43,435 nt of DNA from Dehalococcoidia bacterium (GTDB lineage Bacteria > Chloroflexota > Dehalococcoidia > Lucifugimonadales > GCA-2712585), in the NCBI GenBank assembly GCA_002712585.1, contig PAUC01000002.1:44932-88366 (forward strand). The letters are read 5' to 3'. How positions within the stretch are numbered: position 1 is the stretch's first letter; each line of letters opens with the position of its first letter. Shown here one piece after another: positions 8,704 to 17,314 of this stretch. Under the pieces are notes generated by a model. It did not search any database, was not told the DNA's origin, and saw only the letters and a list, made by a program, of their open reading frames with translations. Position numbers and translations under genes: made by a program.

Positions 8704-10056
8704 TTAGGCCATTAACATCTCTGTCAGTTCATTCATGTCATCTATTTGTTCCAAATTATCAATCTTGGAGAGAATTTCATCTGAACGACCCTCTGTAAAT
8801 ATTCCTTTAGTAACCGCCCGAAATTTTTTGTCCAAAACTTCGTGAGCGCAGGGGTTTTCAAAATCCCCACTGACGTGACAGATAGAAGCTTTCAGTATAC
8901 GTCCTCCACGCAGTATTAATTGAACCACCGCGGATGGATAACTTGATTTCCTCATATCCATTTTTGGATCTCCTTCAATTATTATCTTTTGCGATAATTC
9001 TCTAATCAACGGATCTGATAGGGATGAATCTGAGAAAGCATCTAGGTCTAGGGACCCCCTGACGAGGAGTGCTGACACAGCATAGGGAATATGGAATTTA
9101 GATCCCAACATGTTTTGCGGGTAATCTCCTGCCATACGGTCCGACCCGAAATTCATAGTGGTCACCCTGATTGCCTCTATATCCCGAATAGCAAATTGTT
9201 CTGTGCTCATAAGATGTTCCACAGCACCAAGAGTGGGATGATTAAAAAGGCAACAAGGATAGTATTTGAAATAGTTTTGTTCAATTCTCATTGGCCCAAA
9301 GCCTAATCCTTCAACTGACATTTCCGGGTCAAAAGATCTCGCCAATATTGTCCCATACACATCCAAAGGCCCATCTTTCAGGGAGGTAAATCCGCACTGT
9401 AACAGGTGAACCGCCAGAATACCTTGCATGCCAGATCGACCTGGGTAAACATTTCTGATGGTTGCTCCTTCAAAACAAGGTGTCCAAGTATTAGCGGGAG
9501 CCATAGAAGCAGCTAAATTGATAAGACTCTTTGTCGAATCAAGATCAAGCTCTAGCATCTTTCCAACTGCAATTGATGTCCCAATAGTTCCCCAAGTACC
9601 ATGCGAATGAACATTGGGTCGTAGAATCATGGATCCAGCTATACGGGATAAAATTTCGTATCCTGCTGATAGAGCCTCTATAAGTTTTTTCCCACTTAAA
9701 TGATTATCTTCTGCGAATGCCAAAGAACCAGGAAGGACGTGTATTGCTGGATGTCCACCTCCTAAACGAGTCCCTTCATCCAATTCGAGCGATACTCCTG
9801 CAGTCGCATTTACCAAGGCTGCAAACATCGGTTGGCTTTTATGTTTGTGCCCAACAACAACCGACGTGCCATTAACTGATAAACCAGAAACGAAGTTTGC
9901 TAACTTAGTATTTTGAGGCAACCTACTGCCGGCAACCATAGCACCTATAGTATCCTTTATAACATTCTTGGCAGAAATCCTAACACTAGGTGATAAATCA
10001 TCATATCTCAGTCCTACTGAGAACTTGGCTAACTCGTGTACATAGTCTTTCATCAC
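8704..10056 (-). CDS. MmgE/PrpD family protein
   Basis: MmgE/PrpD proteins include 2-methylcitrate dehydratase, cis-aconitate decarboxylase and many environmental relatives acting on small carboxylates. This 450-residue member has the typical N-terminal helical domain with DTIGAMVAGS, the glycine-rich HGTWGTIGTSIAVGKMLELD segment, and the C-terminal small domain. The drawn start is GTG, with GGAG five bases upstream; the next codon is an ATG at 10053 that is equally usable. It sits 49 bp downstream of a hydantoinase-type gene on the same strand, likely one transcript, suggesting the pair handles successive steps of the same catabolic route. A classical methylcitrate-cycle role is unlikely because no prpB or prpC homologue is nearby. 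Confidence 0.9.
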   Translation of the reverse strand: MMKDYVHELAKFSVGLRYDDLSPSVRISAKNVIKDTIGAMVAGSRLPQNTKLANFVSGLSVNGTSVVVGHKHKSQPMFAALVNATAGVSLELDEGTRLGGGHPAIHVLPGSLAFAEDNHLSGKKLIEALSAGYEILSRIAGSMILRPNVHSHGTWGTIGTSIAVGKMLELDLDSTKSLINLAASMAPANTWTPCFEGATIRNVYPGRSGMQGILAVHLLQCGFTSLKDGPLDVYGTILARSFDPEMSVEGLGFGPMRIEQNYFKYYPCCLFNHPTLGAVEHLMSTEQFAIRDIEAIRVTTMNFGSDRMAGDYPQNMLGSKFHIPYAVSALLVRGSLDLDAFSDSSLSDPLIRELSQKIIIEGDPKMDMRKSSYPSAVVQLILRGGRILKASICHVSGDFENPCAHEVLDKKFRAVTKGIFTEGRSDEILSKIDNLEQIDDMNELTEMLMA

Positions 10057-10105
10057 GAAATCTCCATCAAAGAAAATGTGCCCAATCCAAATTCATTCAA
10101 ACCCG

Positions 10106-11524
10106 CTAGGTAATTGGTCCACCAACTGGCATAGATGGGGATTCACAAGGTATCCACTGACCATATCCAGGTTTTTGTTCCAATTTCCCTTGGTTCAATA
10201 CTACTTGTCCACGTATAAGTGTCATCCAAGGAGATCCCTTAATATTCCAGCCTTCAAATAAACTAAACCCAGAATTGCCATGATGGTTCATCGCCGTTAC
10301 CACCGAGTCCCCATTTGGATCTATAACGAGTAGATCAGCGTCAGATCCCACTTGTATAACGCCCTTTCTCGGGTATATGCCAAAGATACGAGCGGGATTC
10401 TCTGCCATAACCCTAGCGAGCCACCAAATCGGTAGTCCTCTTTTAACGACTCCCTCACTATAAGCCAATCCGACTAGAGTCTCGATACCAGGAGCTCCAT
10501 ATGGTATTGGTTTGCCTTTAGCATCAACAAATATATTGTCCCATCCAGGCATTTTGAGATCTCTTGGATACGGAGAGTGATCACTTGCAAGGGTTGAAAT
10601 AAACCCATTTTTAGATCCCCACCACATAGCGGGTTGATGAGGGCCGTCTTTCTCTCTAAGTGGTGGGCCGATCTTAGCCAATGGACCAACTTCCGCCATT
10701 TTAGCATCAGATAACAGAAGATATTGAGGGCAAGTCTCGGTCCACACCCGCTTACCTTCCATTTGAGCCCTTATAATCCTTTTGAGTCCATCTTCACTGC
10801 TCAAGTGAACAACATAAATAGGACAACCAGTCACTTCCCCCATACGAACTGCCCTATTTATAGCTTCTTCTTCTGCCCAAGGAGGACACGATAAAGGGAA
10901 ATCTGTGGGATGAGTATGGCCTTCTTCCATAAGCTTATTTTCAAGATAATCTATTATATTCCCACTTTCGCAGTGCAATTGCATGACTCCTCCACCTCTG
11001 GAGACTAATTCCATCGCCTCACATAAATAATCATCACTACAGAATCGTGTGGGATTTTTCTTGTATGTCATAAACATTTTAAAAGATTTGATTCCCATAT
11101 CCATAGCGGCAGGTAAAGATTTCAATATAGCTGGCCTGTTCGCAAGAATATAATGAAAACCCATATCTACATAAGCCTGTGAATTAACTTCTTCTGCATG
11201 TCTGTTAATAGCGGTTGGCAAATCCTCATCAGATTCCACGTCGTAGGTACCAAAAGGCAATAAAGTTGTTATTCCAGAATATGCGGCTGCTTTGGAACCA
11301 AGCCCAATGCTGTCACACTTATCTAGATGGACATGGCAATCAATCAGGCCTGGAAGTACAAACCTTCCTTTTACGTCGATATAACGATCAGCGACTGGCA
11401 ATAATTCTTCACGCCCAATCGCCACAATCTTTTCTCCATGAATCGCTATACCTACATTACTAACATGGTTAGAAATAACAACCTGCCCTCCACAAACTAC
11501 TGTATCCACTCTATCTACTGTCAT
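10106..11524 (-). CDS. Dihydropyrimidinase/hydantoinase-type cyclic amidohydrolase
   Basis: This 472-residue binuclear-zinc amidohydrolase should open a cyclic amide or ureide ring (hydantoin, dihydropyrimidine or allantoin type). All metal ligands are visible: HVH at residues 64-66, the probable carboxylated Lys149 in SFKMFMTYK, His184 in QLH, His240 in VVHLSS, and Asp315 in ASDHSPYP. The Lys position matches that of characterised dihydropyrimidinases. The start is the ATG at 11524 with GAGAGG seven bases upstream; an in-frame TTG at 11557 would add 11 residues but lacks support. It leads a two-gene unit with MmgE/PrpD and is divergent from an MFS transporter. The true ring substrate is unknown. 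Confidence 0.9.
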   Translation of the reverse strand: MTVDRVDTVVCGGQVVISNHVSNVGIAIHGEKIVAIGREELLPVADRYIDVKGRFVLPGLIDCHVHLDKCDSIGLGSKAAAYSGITTLLPFGTYDVESDEDLPTAINRHAEEVNSQAYVDMGFHYILANRPAILKSLPAAMDMGIKSFKMFMTYKKNPTRFCSDDYLCEAMELVSRGGGVMQLHCESGNIIDYLENKLMEEGHTHPTDFPLSCPPWAEEEAINRAVRMGEVTGCPIYVVHLSSEDGLKRIIRAQMEGKRVWTETCPQYLLLSDAKMAEVGPLAKIGPPLREKDGPHQPAMWWGSKNGFISTLASDHSPYPRDLKMPGWDNIFVDAKGKPIPYGAPGIETLVGLAYSEGVVKRGLPIWWLARVMAENPARIFGIYPRKGVIQVGSDADLLVIDPNGDSVVTAMNHHGNSGFSLFEGWNIKGSPWMTLIRGQVVLNQGKLEQKPGYGQWIPCESPSMPVGGPIT

Positions 11525-11638
11525 GAAATGCCTCTCAGTACAAAAATCCCTTTCCAAAATACAAACTTTCCCCCAAAATCTAAGGGATATGAAAATCTTG
11601 ATCTATCTCCTAAATTACAGACCTCCTATAACAACGGG

Positions 11639-11644
11639 TATACT
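11639..11644 (+). promoter_or_regulatory. -10 box placed for a leaderless transcript of the MFS gene
   Basis: TATACT lies only five bases before the ATG at 11650, so initiation at the usual distance would fall on the A of the start codon. No Shine-Dalgarno sequence is present before this ATG. The -35 region is poor. This suggests a leaderless mRNA. Confidence 0.35.
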
Positions 11645-11649
11645 ACCTT

Positions 11650-12936
11650 ATGGATTCTATTACAAAAACACTTAGCAAAATAGAATACCTTCACATAAGC
11701 ATATTGGGTTTTGGTTTGGCTGCGCTATCCACTAGCCTCGCACAGATAATACTACCAATAAGAATACTGGACATTTCCCCAGACCAATTAAAAAACACGT
11801 ATCTAGGAATCTTAACGTTCTCCGGAATGTCTGTAGCCATGTTAACCCAGCCAGTAGTAGGTTACTTAAGTGATCGAACAAGTTTAGGCCTAGGTAGAAG
11901 AAAACCCTATATTCTAGGTGGAGCAATCTTATCGACCACCCTAACTCTTTCTCTCGGTGTCGCATCAAGCTACATTCTCATAGTAATTGTCTATATATTT
12001 ATTCAAGTTGGTATTAACGTAGCTCAAAATCCATACGACGCTATGGTTAAGGATCAGGTACCCCATAATCAACGCGGCCAAGTCTCAGCCACTCGAGCAA
12101 TCAGTGGTGGTGCTGGAGCCATAACACTCGTGCTCCTAACCGGTTTATTGATGGATAATCACCTAAATGGACTACAAGATAAATGGTTATGGATTAGTTT
12201 GATCATACCTAGTTTCACGTTGTGTTTCACTATGGTATGGATTCTAACGAAGGTAGACGACGGCTTTTTAAAACAGCAACCAGAACCTCAGAATCAAGGT
12301 AACCGAGAGGAAACGAATATGCCGCATCCTCATTTTTACGTATTCCTTGTTGCAGGTTTTTTCTTCACACTTGCCGCAGGCATCCTGCAAACATATACAC
12401 TTTTTTTTCTTACGGATGTCGTAAAACTTGATAATCCAGCATCAGCGATAGGAATCCTAGCGGCGGTAGTAGGAGCAACCATATTGATAACTCTCTATCC
12501 CGCCGGCCTACTTTCCGATCGTTTAGGAAGAAGCCAATTATTGATAGTATCTGGAATCAAGGGATCGATCTGCAGTTTACTCCTATGCTTCTCTCAAAAT
12601 CTTACTCACGTATTGTTAATCGGCATCCTCATGGGAGTTTCAATCGGAGTTTTTATGAGTGCTGGTAGGGCCCTAATTACAGATCTGGCAAGCAAGAGCC
12701 AAACAGCAACACATCTCGGGATAGCAAACCTAGTTTTGGTTGGCGGTTTAGCTGTATCTAAGCTCGGAGGAATAGCCATAGACAGTTTAAACAATATACA
12801 GGTTGATCTGGGATATTACGTCCTATTAGGAATATCTTCTGCCTCATTTGCAATCGGCACCGTCTTAGTCTCAATCCTTAATAAAAAAGTTGGTACAAAT
12901 TTTAAGGAAATAAGCCACTCCTCAATTGACGCATAA
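11650..12936 (+). CDS. MFS transporter
   Basis: This 428-residue integral membrane protein has about twelve hydrophobic segments and both MFS loop signatures: GYLSDRTSLGLGRRKPYIL between helices 2 and 3, and GLLSDRLGRSQLL between helices 8 and 9. The GRRKPY form resembles the glycoside/sucrose-transporter-like branch (GPH or SLC45-like). A cytoplasmic linker with charged and Gln/Glu residues separates the two halves near residue 210. It probably imports a substrate for the adjacent catabolic enzymes, although export cannot be excluded. There is no ribosome site, and a -10 element sits immediately upstream. It is divergent from the hydantoinase gene with a 125-bp gap. Confidence 0.88.
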   Translation: MDSITKTLSKIEYLHISILGFGLAALSTSLAQIILPIRILDISPDQLKNTYLGILTFSGMSVAMLTQPVVGYLSDRTSLGLGRRKPYILGGAILSTTLTLSLGVASSYILIVIVYIFIQVGINVAQNPYDAMVKDQVPHNQRGQVSATRAISGGAGAITLVLLTGLLMDNHLNGLQDKWLWISLIIPSFTLCFTMVWILTKVDDGFLKQQPEPQNQGNREETNMPHPHFYVFLVAGFFFTLAAGILQTYTLFFLTDVVKLDNPASAIGILAAVVGATILITLYPAGLLSDRLGRSQLLIVSGIKGSICSLLLCFSQNLTHVLLIGILMGVSIGVFMSAGRALITDLASKSQTATHLGIANLVLVGGLAVSKLGGIAIDSLNNIQVDLGYYVLLGISSASFAIGTVLVSILNKKVGTNFKEISHSSIDA

Positions 12937-12991
12937 AATTAACCATCTCTTGACTACAATGGGTCTATCTTATTCCCACACTTCTGATGGG

Positions 12992-13030
12992 GGGAGCCAG
13001 TGCCTAAACTAGTTATAAGTTTTGGCTCCC
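12992..13030. repeat. Inverted repeat overlapping the tRNA-Asn 3' end
   Basis: GGGAGCCA (12992-12999) is the exact inverse of TGGCTCCC (13023-13030), the latter being the encoded CCA end plus acceptor stem of tRNA-Asn. The arms are separated by 23 bases. It could be a transcript-end hairpin or a relic of an integration site; there is no T-run to mark it as a terminator. Confidence 0.4.
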
Positions 13031-13097
13031 GAGGTAGGACTCGAACCTACGACCAATCGGTTAACAGCCGACCGCTCTACCACTGAGCTACTCGGGA
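13023..13097 (-). tRNA. tRNA-Asn (anticodon GUU)
   Basis: On the minus strand the sequence folds into a full cloverleaf. It has acceptor stem TCCCGAG/CTCGGGA, D arm GCTC-AGTGGTA-GAGC, anticodon stem GTCGG/CCGAT (one G-U pair) with loop CTGTTAA, and T arm GTAGG-TTCGAGT-CCTAC. The anticodon is GTT (Asn). The 3' CCA is encoded. A strong promoter lies about 20 bases upstream. Confidence 0.97.
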
Positions 13098-13115
13098 ACA
13101 CTTACACGAAGTTAA

Positions 13116-13144
13116 ATTCTAACATTACTAATACACGCTCTCAA
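13116..13144 (-). promoter_or_regulatory. Promoter of tRNA-Asn
   Basis: Read on the minus strand: TTGAGA (13139-13144), a 17-bp spacer, then TAGAAT (13116-13121) preceded by TG, an extended -10. Each hexamer matches consensus at five of six positions. The predicted start falls roughly a dozen bases before the mature tRNA 5' end. Confidence 0.6.
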
Positions 13145-13173
13145 CCAATATAGAACGGTTTCTATATATACAA

Positions 13174-13190
13174 TGATATAATGATATAAC
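13174..13190 (+). promoter_or_regulatory. Extended -10 element(s) of selD
   Basis: TGATATAAT (13174-13182) is a perfect TATAAT with an upstream TG. It is immediately followed by a second near copy, TGATATAAC (13182-13190). No good -35 is present, which is usual for extended -10 promoters. The start would lie about 20 bases before the selD GTG. Confidence 0.5.
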
Positions 13191-13208
13191 TAATTGTTAG
13201 GAGCTACC

Positions 13209-14258
13209 GTGGAACACAAAAAGATACGTCTCACTGCCTTAGCAAATTGCGCAGGTTGAGCTTCCAAATTTCGCGCTGAAGACCTGGTCGAGGTCTTAAA
13301 GTACTTACCACAAGAAATAAGCGATCCGAAACTACTCGTTGGGCTGAATACTGGAGATGATGCGGCCATATATGAATTAGATAAGGAATCAGGCTTAGTA
13401 TTTACATTGGATTTTTTTCCACCCGTAGTCGATGATCCCTTTCATTACGGTGCTATTGCTGCAGCTAATTCCCTTAGCGATGTCTATGCTATGGGAGGAA
13501 CTCCCCTCATGGCCCTCAACATTGTAGGTTTCCCTGCCGACCTTCCCAAATCGATCCTTGGCAGCATACTAAAAGGCGGTCATTCCAAAGCATTGGAGGC
13601 GGGCTGCATCGTCGCCGGTGGCCATACAGTTGATGATAAGGAGCCAAAATATGGTATGGCTGTGATAGGTACCGTAAAACCCGGGGATCACATTTCAAAT
13701 GCTGGATCTCGACCAGGTGACCGATTAATTTTAACCAAACCCCTAGGAACAGGTATTATAACAACCGCTGGAAAGAATGATGCCGTAAGTCAAACATTGC
13801 TAAACAAAGCAATTAGGGTTATGTCTACTCTAAACGACACAGCTTCAAGATTAATGGTTTCCATAGGTGTCAACGCAGCTACGGATATCACAGGGTTCGG
13901 ATTAATTGGACACTTAAAAACCATGATGATACAAAGCAAGGTATCAGCGAAAATTCAGGCTTCAAAAGTTCCAGTAATTGATGGAGTTATAGATCTCATT
14001 AATAGAGGGTTCGTTCCAGGGGGTACGCACAGAAATTTAGCGGATTCAGAATACAATGTAGAATGGAGCAGGCAACTTTCAGTCGCAGAAAAGCTTCTCC
14101 TATCAGACGCCCAAACCTCTGGGGGGTTATTGATATCGGTTCCTGAACACAATACTAAGGCTCTCTTAGAAGAACTCAACTCCAATAACGTTAGGATCGC
14201 AGCTATAATAGGGGAGGTATATGATTCTCCTAACCCTGGAATTCAAGTAATGCCTTAA
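13209..14258 (+). CDS. selD: Selenophosphate synthetase containing selenocysteine (SelD)
   Basis: SelD makes selenophosphate from selenide and ATP. The frame open from about 13260 lacks the N-terminus, but translation from GTG 13209 (AGGAG five bases upstream) gives RLTALANCAG, then UGA (13257-13259), then ASKF, and continues without interruption to a 349-codon protein of normal SelD length. The UGA sits at residue 17, where E. coli SelD has catalytic Cys17, and the following Lys matches Lys20. A SECIS-like hairpin follows. Downstream are GDDAAIY, TLDFFPPVVDDP, the LSDVYAMGG segment and ATDITGFGLIGHL. I read the UGA as selenocysteine, not a nonsense mutation. The stop overlaps the convergent thiS stop by four bases. 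Confidence 0.93.
13257..13297 (+). promoter_or_regulatory. Sec UGA codon and bacterial SECIS hairpin in selD
   Basis: A perfect 7-bp stem, AAGACCT (13279-13285) and AGGTCTT (13291-13297), encloses the loop GGTCG. The loop begins 27 bases after the UGA, within the 16-37 nt window expected for bacterial SECIS elements. It has G at its first two positions, and GGUC matches the loop type recognised by SelB in E. coli fdhF. Confidence 0.85.
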
Positions 14259-14458
14259 CCCCCTCCCACAGGCTTAACCACCTCCAAAACATCACCATCT
14301 CCAATTAAAATCTCCCCTAAACAACCCTTATCCACCACTGATCCGTTATAACCAATAGCAACGAATTTGCTTTTTACCCCCAGAGTCTCAAGTAATTCCA
14401 ATAAAGTCATTGGATACTCCAATGACTTCTGCTTGCCGTTTACAATTAGATTAATCAC
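14255..14458 (-). CDS. thiS: Sulfur carrier protein ThiS
   Basis: ThiS is a ubiquitin-like carrier whose C-terminal glycine is adenylated and thiocarboxylated to donate sulfur for the thiamine thiazole ring. The 67-residue protein starts MINLIVNGK, has the TLLELLETLG helix, and ends in VGGG with the required terminal Gly-Gly. The start is GTG with no obvious ribosome site; translation probably couples to thiE, 31 bp upstream. Order on this strand is thiG-thiE-thiS, matching the partners ThiG (acceptor) and ThiE (ring joining). ThiF, ThiO/ThiH and ThiC are not in the window. The stop codon overlaps that of convergent selD. Confidence 0.93.
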   Translation of the reverse strand: MINLIVNGKQKSLEYPMTLLELLETLGVKSKFVAIGYNGSVVDKGCLGEILIGDGDVLEVVKPVGGG

Positions 14459-14489
14459 TTAAAAATTCATAGCCGAGTAAATTAAGATT

Positions 14490-15122
14490 TCAATCGATTA
14501 CCATAGCTGACCTAATATTAGAAGTCTCGATAACACGATCAGTTGAAGCTAAGATAGATCTCATGACAGCAACGCCAGAAGCCCCTGATTCTATAACTGA
14601 TCGCACATTAGTTCTGTTGATTCCCCCAATACCAATATATGGTATCTCTACCCTACCTTCCAATTTCTTTAACAAATCTATCCCTTGGACTTCCTCCCCT
14701 ATATGTGTAATTGATGAAAATACCGTACCCACAATCAAATAATCAGCTCCAGACTGTTCCGCGTCTATGGCCCCTTCTAGACTATGAACCGATTTCCCTA
14801 TCAAAAAAGATTCTCCGGCAATTCTTCTAGCGTCAGGAATTGATATTCCATTCTCCCCCAGATGAACCCCGTCGGCTTCTCCCAATAAAGCAATATCAAC
14901 CCGTTCGTTAACAATCAATAGGGCGTTGTCTTTCACGCAACTTTTAAACTGCCGAACCTGCGATAAAAGATCCTTTCCAGATAAGTCCTTTTCCCGAATC
15001 TGAACCATATTTATCCCTGCTCCTATGGCTGGTTCAAGGTCTCTGAATAAATTGGCAGAATCACAAATATTCCTATTGGTTACTAGGCACAATATAGGAG
15101 CCAACGGTAATCTCGAAATCAT
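14490..15122 (-). CDS. thiE: Thiamine phosphate synthase (ThiE)
   Basis: ThiE couples hydroxymethylpyrimidine pyrophosphate and thiazole phosphate to thiamine phosphate. The 210-residue TIM barrel shows [15 protein letters not shown] (pyrophosphate and substrate contacts), [39 protein letters not shown] and IPYIGIGGI, all in the expected order. Its ATG overlaps the thiG stop (ATGA), indicating translational coupling. In the [10 protein letters not shown] block, Thr replaces the more usual Pro of GPVF, a variation also found in other members. Confidence 0.95.
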   Translation of the reverse strand: MISRLPLAPILCLVTNRNICDSANLFRDLEPAIGAGINMVQIREKDLSGKDLLSQVRQFKSCVKDNALLIVNERVDIALLGEADGVHLGENGISIPDARRIAGESFLIGKSVHSLEGAIDAEQSGADYLIVGTVFSSITHIGEEVQGIDLLKKLEGRVEIPYIGIGGINRTNVRSVIESGASGVAVMRSILASTDRVIETSNIRSAMVID

Positions 15123-15910
15123 GATCTCTTAGGCAATGATTTAGGGACGTTGTCTTGAGGGCTACTAGGTTGTGCATATTCTTTTTTCTCAATTCGTCCC
15201 GCGATAAATGCTTGGCGGCCAGCTTGAACTCCTAATTTAAATGCCTCACCCATTAGTTCAGGTTGCCTTGCCTGAGCTATGGCCGTATTAACAAGAACCG
15301 CCGATGCCCCTAATTCCATTACTTGAGCGGCATCAGAGGGTACACCTAAGCCAGCGTCCACTATTACGGGAACTCTTGCTTGCTCAATAATGATTCTCAA
15401 TTCTTCCGTAGTATGTATTCCCTGGCCAGATCCAATAGCGGAACCTAATGGCATCACAGTAGCACAGCCCACATCTTCCAAATTCTTTGCAAGTACAGGG
15501 TCAGCATTAATGTATGGAAGAACTATAAAGCCTTCTTTCACTAATTGTTCAGCAGCTTTCAAGGTAAGCGTAGGATCAGGAAAAAGATATTTTGGATCGG
15601 GTATAACTTCTAATTTCACCCAATCAGTATTACCCACTGATCTTCCTAAACGAGCAACAAACAAAGCCTCATCTACAGTCTTACATCCGGCCGTATTAGG
15701 CAGGATCTGATATTTGTTCCAGTCCAAATAATCAAGAATGGTCTTTTCTGCAGGATTATCAAGGTCCAGCCTACGAATAGCTACTGTGATCATCTCGGTT
15801 CCCGAAGCCATAACCGTGTTCACCATATCATCCATATCACGGTATTTTCCGGTTCCCAAAATCAATCGCGAAGAAAATTTCTTACCTGCTATATTCAATA
15901 AATCTTCCAT
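15119..15910 (-). CDS. thiG: Thiazole synthase (ThiG)
   Basis: ThiG builds the thiazole phosphate ring from deoxyxylulose phosphate, dehydroglycine and the ThiS thiocarboxylate. Motifs include [29 protein letters not shown], the VKLEVIPDP segment, [13 protein letters not shown] and [21 protein letters not shown] start it at the ATG at 15910 because AGGAG lies six bases upstream and the result, 263 residues, matches the family. The frame remains open upstream to 15979, but those residues are not typical ThiG. The 157-bp leader was checked for a TPP riboswitch (CUGAGA and the pyrophosphate-helix consensus) and none was seen. It is first in the thiG-thiE-thiS unit. Confidence 0.95.
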   Translation of the reverse strand: MEDLLNIAGKKFSSRLILGTGKYRDMDDMVNTVMASGTEMITVAIRRLDLDNPAEKTILDYLDWNKYQILPNTAGCKTVDEALFVARLGRSVGNTDWVKLEVIPDPKYLFPDPTLTLKAAEQLVKEGFIVLPYINADPVLAKNLEDVGCATVMPLGSAIGSGQGIHTTEELRIIIEQARVPVIVDAGLGVPSDAAQVMELGASAVLVNTAIAQARQPELMGEAFKLGVQAGRQAFIAGRIEKKEYAQPSSPQDNVPKSLPKRS

Positions 15911-16067
15911 ATAAACTCCTAACGATTCATAACTCGAAATTCCCCTCAGTTGAGTACTAGCATTGGCTCTCTTCAACAATCCGGGCTGATGTAACCCATA
16001 GACGGGGCTAAGCTTTTAAAAATAGCCTTGATTGCGTTATTTCAACATTACCGCAAGAACCATTAGC

Positions 16068-17180
16068 TTAAGACTTCATTTTAGGGTAGTCAACGGATCC
16101 TTCTCCTAATCCTCTAATCGATGGGGCCACCTCGTTCATGAATAATTTCAATGAGTTATATCCGATTTGTGGTGGATCCCAATCATTAAGTTGGAGCAAT
16201 AGTGTCCCGAATCCACCAACTCTGGAATAAAGTTCCTTGATTCGTTTGATAACAAAAGCTGGGTCTCCGACAATAAACGTCTCATTAATCAACCAATCAA
16301 ATGTAATTTCTTCATCAGTCATTTCTTCTGAAGATTTGAACATGGATAAGCTTCCCATCAATGCTTTAAATTGAGGGATCGCATAATCTTCTATACACCG
16401 TCTCATGCCATATTCATTAGCTTCTTTTTGGGCTTTTTCCATAGTCTCAGCAACGTGGATATTACGAGACACCCTCCAAACCTTCCTATCCGAAAACTCA
16501 CCCACATCTGCTGATCCTTTCTTATAAGCATCCCATATAGTCCACAAGAGAGACGGGTGTGTTATACCACTACTCATGACGATCCATCCCTGACCACCGG
16601 CATATTTTGCAGTAGAGGAAAATGGACTCCCTGCCGCCACCGCTATAGGTGGATGAGGAGTCTGATAAGGTTTCATGTGTAGCCCTATCCCCAGATCTGG
16701 CCTAGGATCAGGTCCTTCTATGTTGAAGAATTTACCTTTATAGCGAAATTTACCTTCTGAACACCACATTCCAAGAACTATATCCATAACTTCCATAGCT
16801 CGCTGATGACGATCTGCCTGTTTTATACCAAATAACTCGAATTCCGATGATTGCCCACCTGTGCCTATCCCAAAATTAAATCTGCCTTCGCCCAATTGAT
16901 CTAAAACGGCTATCCTATGAGCCAGCAACACGGGGTCCTGAAATTGCAATAACACAACCCCTGTGCCCAATCTAATCTTTTTGGTTATTCCAAAAAGTTT
17001 GGCAATAAACAAATCTGGAGCGGGTATTGGTTCCGTAATTAGAGTATGGTGTTCGCCAATCCAAGCTTCGTCAAATCCCAACGTATCGGCTAATACTATT
17101 GTTTCAGTATTCTCAGAAATCATTTGTTGCCAAGGTTTCTCAGGCGGGTGGATTGGCATCAAAAATAGTCCGAAGTTCAA
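16068..17180 (-). CDS. LLM class flavin-dependent monooxygenase (limonene-monooxygenase-like)
   Basis: This 370-residue luciferase-fold protein belongs to a different branch from the tandem pair at 6.7-8.7 kb. It opens MNFGLFLMPIHPP, then FDEAWIGEHHTL, APDLFIAKLFG, RLGTGVVLLQFQDP and FNFGIGTGGQSSEFELFG, resembling bacterial luciferase alpha and limonene 1,2-monooxygenase-like proteins. These usually use FMNH2 from a separate reductase, and none is visible nearby. The start is TTG with GAGG five bases upstream. It stands alone, divergent from the aminotransferase gene, with a dyad-rich spacer. Confidence 0.9.
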   Translation of the reverse strand: MNFGLFLMPIHPPEKPWQQMISENTETIVLADTLGFDEAWIGEHHTLITEPIPAPDLFIAKLFGITKKIRLGTGVVLLQFQDPVLLAHRIAVLDQLGEGRFNFGIGTGGQSSEFELFGIKQADRHQRAMEVMDIVLGMWCSEGKFRYKGKFFNIEGPDPRPDLGIGLHMKPYQTPHPPIAVAAGSPFSSTAKYAGGQGWIVMSSGITHPSLLWTIWDAYKKGSADVGEFSDRKVWRVSRNIHVAETMEKAQKEANEYGMRRCIEDYAIPQFKALMGSLSMFKSSEEMTDEEITFDWLINETFIVGDPAFVIKRIKELYSRVGGFGTLLLQLNDWDPPQIGYNSLKLFMNEVAPSIRGLGEGSVDYPKMKS

Positions 17181-17250
17181 TTAATCCTCGCAACGATCGT
17201 TTCCATTAATACCCTGATTATAACTTCTCTAATATTGGGTCATCAATCCT

Positions 17251-17286
17251 GACTATAGACATTTCTAAGATCATGATCGTATAGTC
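17251..17286. repeat. Nested inverted repeats in the divergent LLM/aminotransferase spacer
   Basis: An outer 7-bp inverted repeat, GACTATA (17251-17257) and TATAGTC (17280-17286), encloses a perfect 10-bp palindrome GATCATGATC (17269-17278). It lies 30-65 bases before the aminotransferase ATG and between two divergent genes, a sensible place for an operator. Confidence 0.35.
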
Positions 17287-17314
17287 TCGATACAACATTA
17301 GGTTTAGGGGGACT

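Noticed and set aside
13257-13259. Nonsense mutation or truncated selD
   Set aside because: The UGA falls exactly on the catalytic Cys position, the frame is intact on both sides, a SECIS hairpin follows and selA is present.
15911-16067. TPP riboswitch before thiG
   Set aside because: The leader lacks the conserved CUGAGA and the pyrophosphate-binding helix sequence; only a weak GGCTA/TAGCC hairpin was seen.
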